Positions 5,763-6,315 of a DNA stretch of 6,315 nt are shown in pieces. Position 1 is the first letter of the stretch. Every line of letters starts with the position of its first letter. The notes beneath the pieces were generated by a model. It made no database searches and was not told where the DNA came from. It saw only the letters and a program-made list of their open reading frames with translations. The translations under genes were made by a program, and so were the position numbers. Source of the stretch: Mxb001 sp044360385 (GTDB taxonomy: Bacteria > Actinomycetota > Actinomycetes > S36-B12); assembly GCA_044360385.1 (NCBI GenBank), contig JBIKKK010000124.1:1-6315 (forward strand). The letters run 5' to 3'.

Positions 5763-6315
5763 GGGAGACACCGTCTGGCTGGCTGCGCGCCGACTCGATG
5801 ACTGCCTCGCTGGCCAGGTGCTCACCGGAGCTGACCTCCGTGTGCCCGCCCTTGCCACCGTCGACCTGAGCGGACGCACCGTCACCTCGGTGCGCTCCTA
5901 CGGCAAGCACCTGCTCTTCCGTCTGGACGACGGCATCTGCTTGCACACGCACTTCCGCATGGACGGCTCGTGGCACCTCTACCGCCACGGCCGCACCTGG
6001 CACGGCGGTCCCGAGTGGCAGGTGCGCGCGGTGCTTGAGACATCCGACTGGCAGGCCGTGGGCTACCGACTGCCCGTCGTGGAGCTCCTCGACGCACGCG
6101 GCGTCGAGGCCCTGCTCGGACGCCTCGGTCCCGACATCCTCGACGACGACGTCGATCTCGACAACGTCGTCAACCGTCTGCGGGAGCAGGGAGATCGAGC
6201 CATCGGCGACACGCTCCTCGACCAATCGGTCGTCGCCGGCTTCGGCCTCATCTACGTGACCGAGACACTCTTTCTCAGAGGGATACCGCCTCAGGCTCCC
6301 GTCGCCTCGATCGCC
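5755..6315 (+). CDS. nei2: Nei2-type DNA glycosylase/AP lyase (Fpg/Nei family), 3'-truncated
   Basis: Fpg/Nei enzymes remove oxidised bases in base-excision repair and cut the abasic site by beta,delta-elimination. The visible 187 residues begin MPEGDTVW, giving the N-terminal proline nucleophile (Pro2, after Met removal) and catalytic Glu3. Lys51 in SYGKHLLF is the conserved catalytic-domain lysine, and HTHFRMDGSW (64-73) is the strand motif. LGPDIL (near 122-127) and LLDQSVVAGFG (near 154-164) lead into the H2TH domain. Overall it looks like mycobacterial Rv3297 (Nei2). The zinc-finger end, with its DNA-intercalating arginine, lies beyond the window, so completeness cannot be judged. One oddity: the usual GNxYxxE of the H2TH helix reads GLIYVTE, with Leu165 in place of the DNA-phosphate-contacting Asn. 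The ATG overlaps the permease stop by 8 bases and the start is fixed by the mandatory MPEG. lhr, its neighbour in mycobacteria, is two genes upstream. Confidence 0.93.
   Translation, partial: MPEGDTVWLAARRLDDCLAGQVLTGADLRVPALATVDLSGRTVTSVRSYGKHLLFRLDDGICLHTHFRMDGSWHLYRHGRTWHGGPEWQVRAVLETSDWQAVGYRLPVVELLDARGVEALLGRLGPDILDDDVDLDNVVNRLREQGDRAIGDTLLDQSVVAGFGLIYVTETLFLRGIPPQAPVASIA

Overview
The window looks like chromosomal DNA from a high-GC actinobacterium. By eye about two thirds to 70 percent of bases are G or C, third codon positions are almost all G or C, and the closest protein relatives I can recall (Lhr, Nei2, and an Rrf2 regulator with a sulfate/sulfite-type TSUP permease) are actinobacterial. 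Two of the four genes also appear to start without a leader, which is common in this phylum. Genus cannot be told from the sequence. All four genes lie on the + strand and nearly fill the window; the only real gap is 110 bases (4744-4853).

Layout. 1-4271: the large DNA-repair helicase Lhr, lacking only its N-terminal few dozen residues; the Walker A motif sits at the very start of the window. 4294-4743: a 149-residue Rrf2-family repressor with no cysteine at all, whose ATG lies exactly 6 bases after a TATGCT -10 box (predicted leaderless mRNA). 4791-4819: a perfect 12-5-12 inverted repeat, AT-richer than its surroundings, lying over the predicted -35 and -10 of the next gene, so a strong operator candidate. 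4854-5762: a TSUP (TauE/SafE/CysZ-like) membrane permease. 5755-6315: a Nei2-type DNA glycosylase/AP lyase, cut off by the window end; its ATG overlaps the permease stop by 8 bases and follows a second -10-like box at leaderless spacing.

How they fit together. lhr and nei are next to each other in mycobacteria (Rv3296-Rv3297) and form a plausible DNA-repair pair. Here a two-gene regulator-permease module lies between them. The Rrf2 protein resembles the mycobacterial regulator beside cysDN (Rv1287 type), and the permease resembles the TSUP protein of actinobacterial sulfate-assimilation clusters. The module is therefore best read as a small sulfur-related (sulfate, sulfite or sulfonate) circuit, with the palindrome as the likely Rrf2 site. 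The ligand, substrate and operator assignment are inferences. I saw no RNA gene, CRISPR array, insertion sequence or phage element. The most distinctive items are the palindrome-over-promoter arrangement, the module inserted between the repair genes, and a non-canonical residue in the Nei2 H2TH motif.
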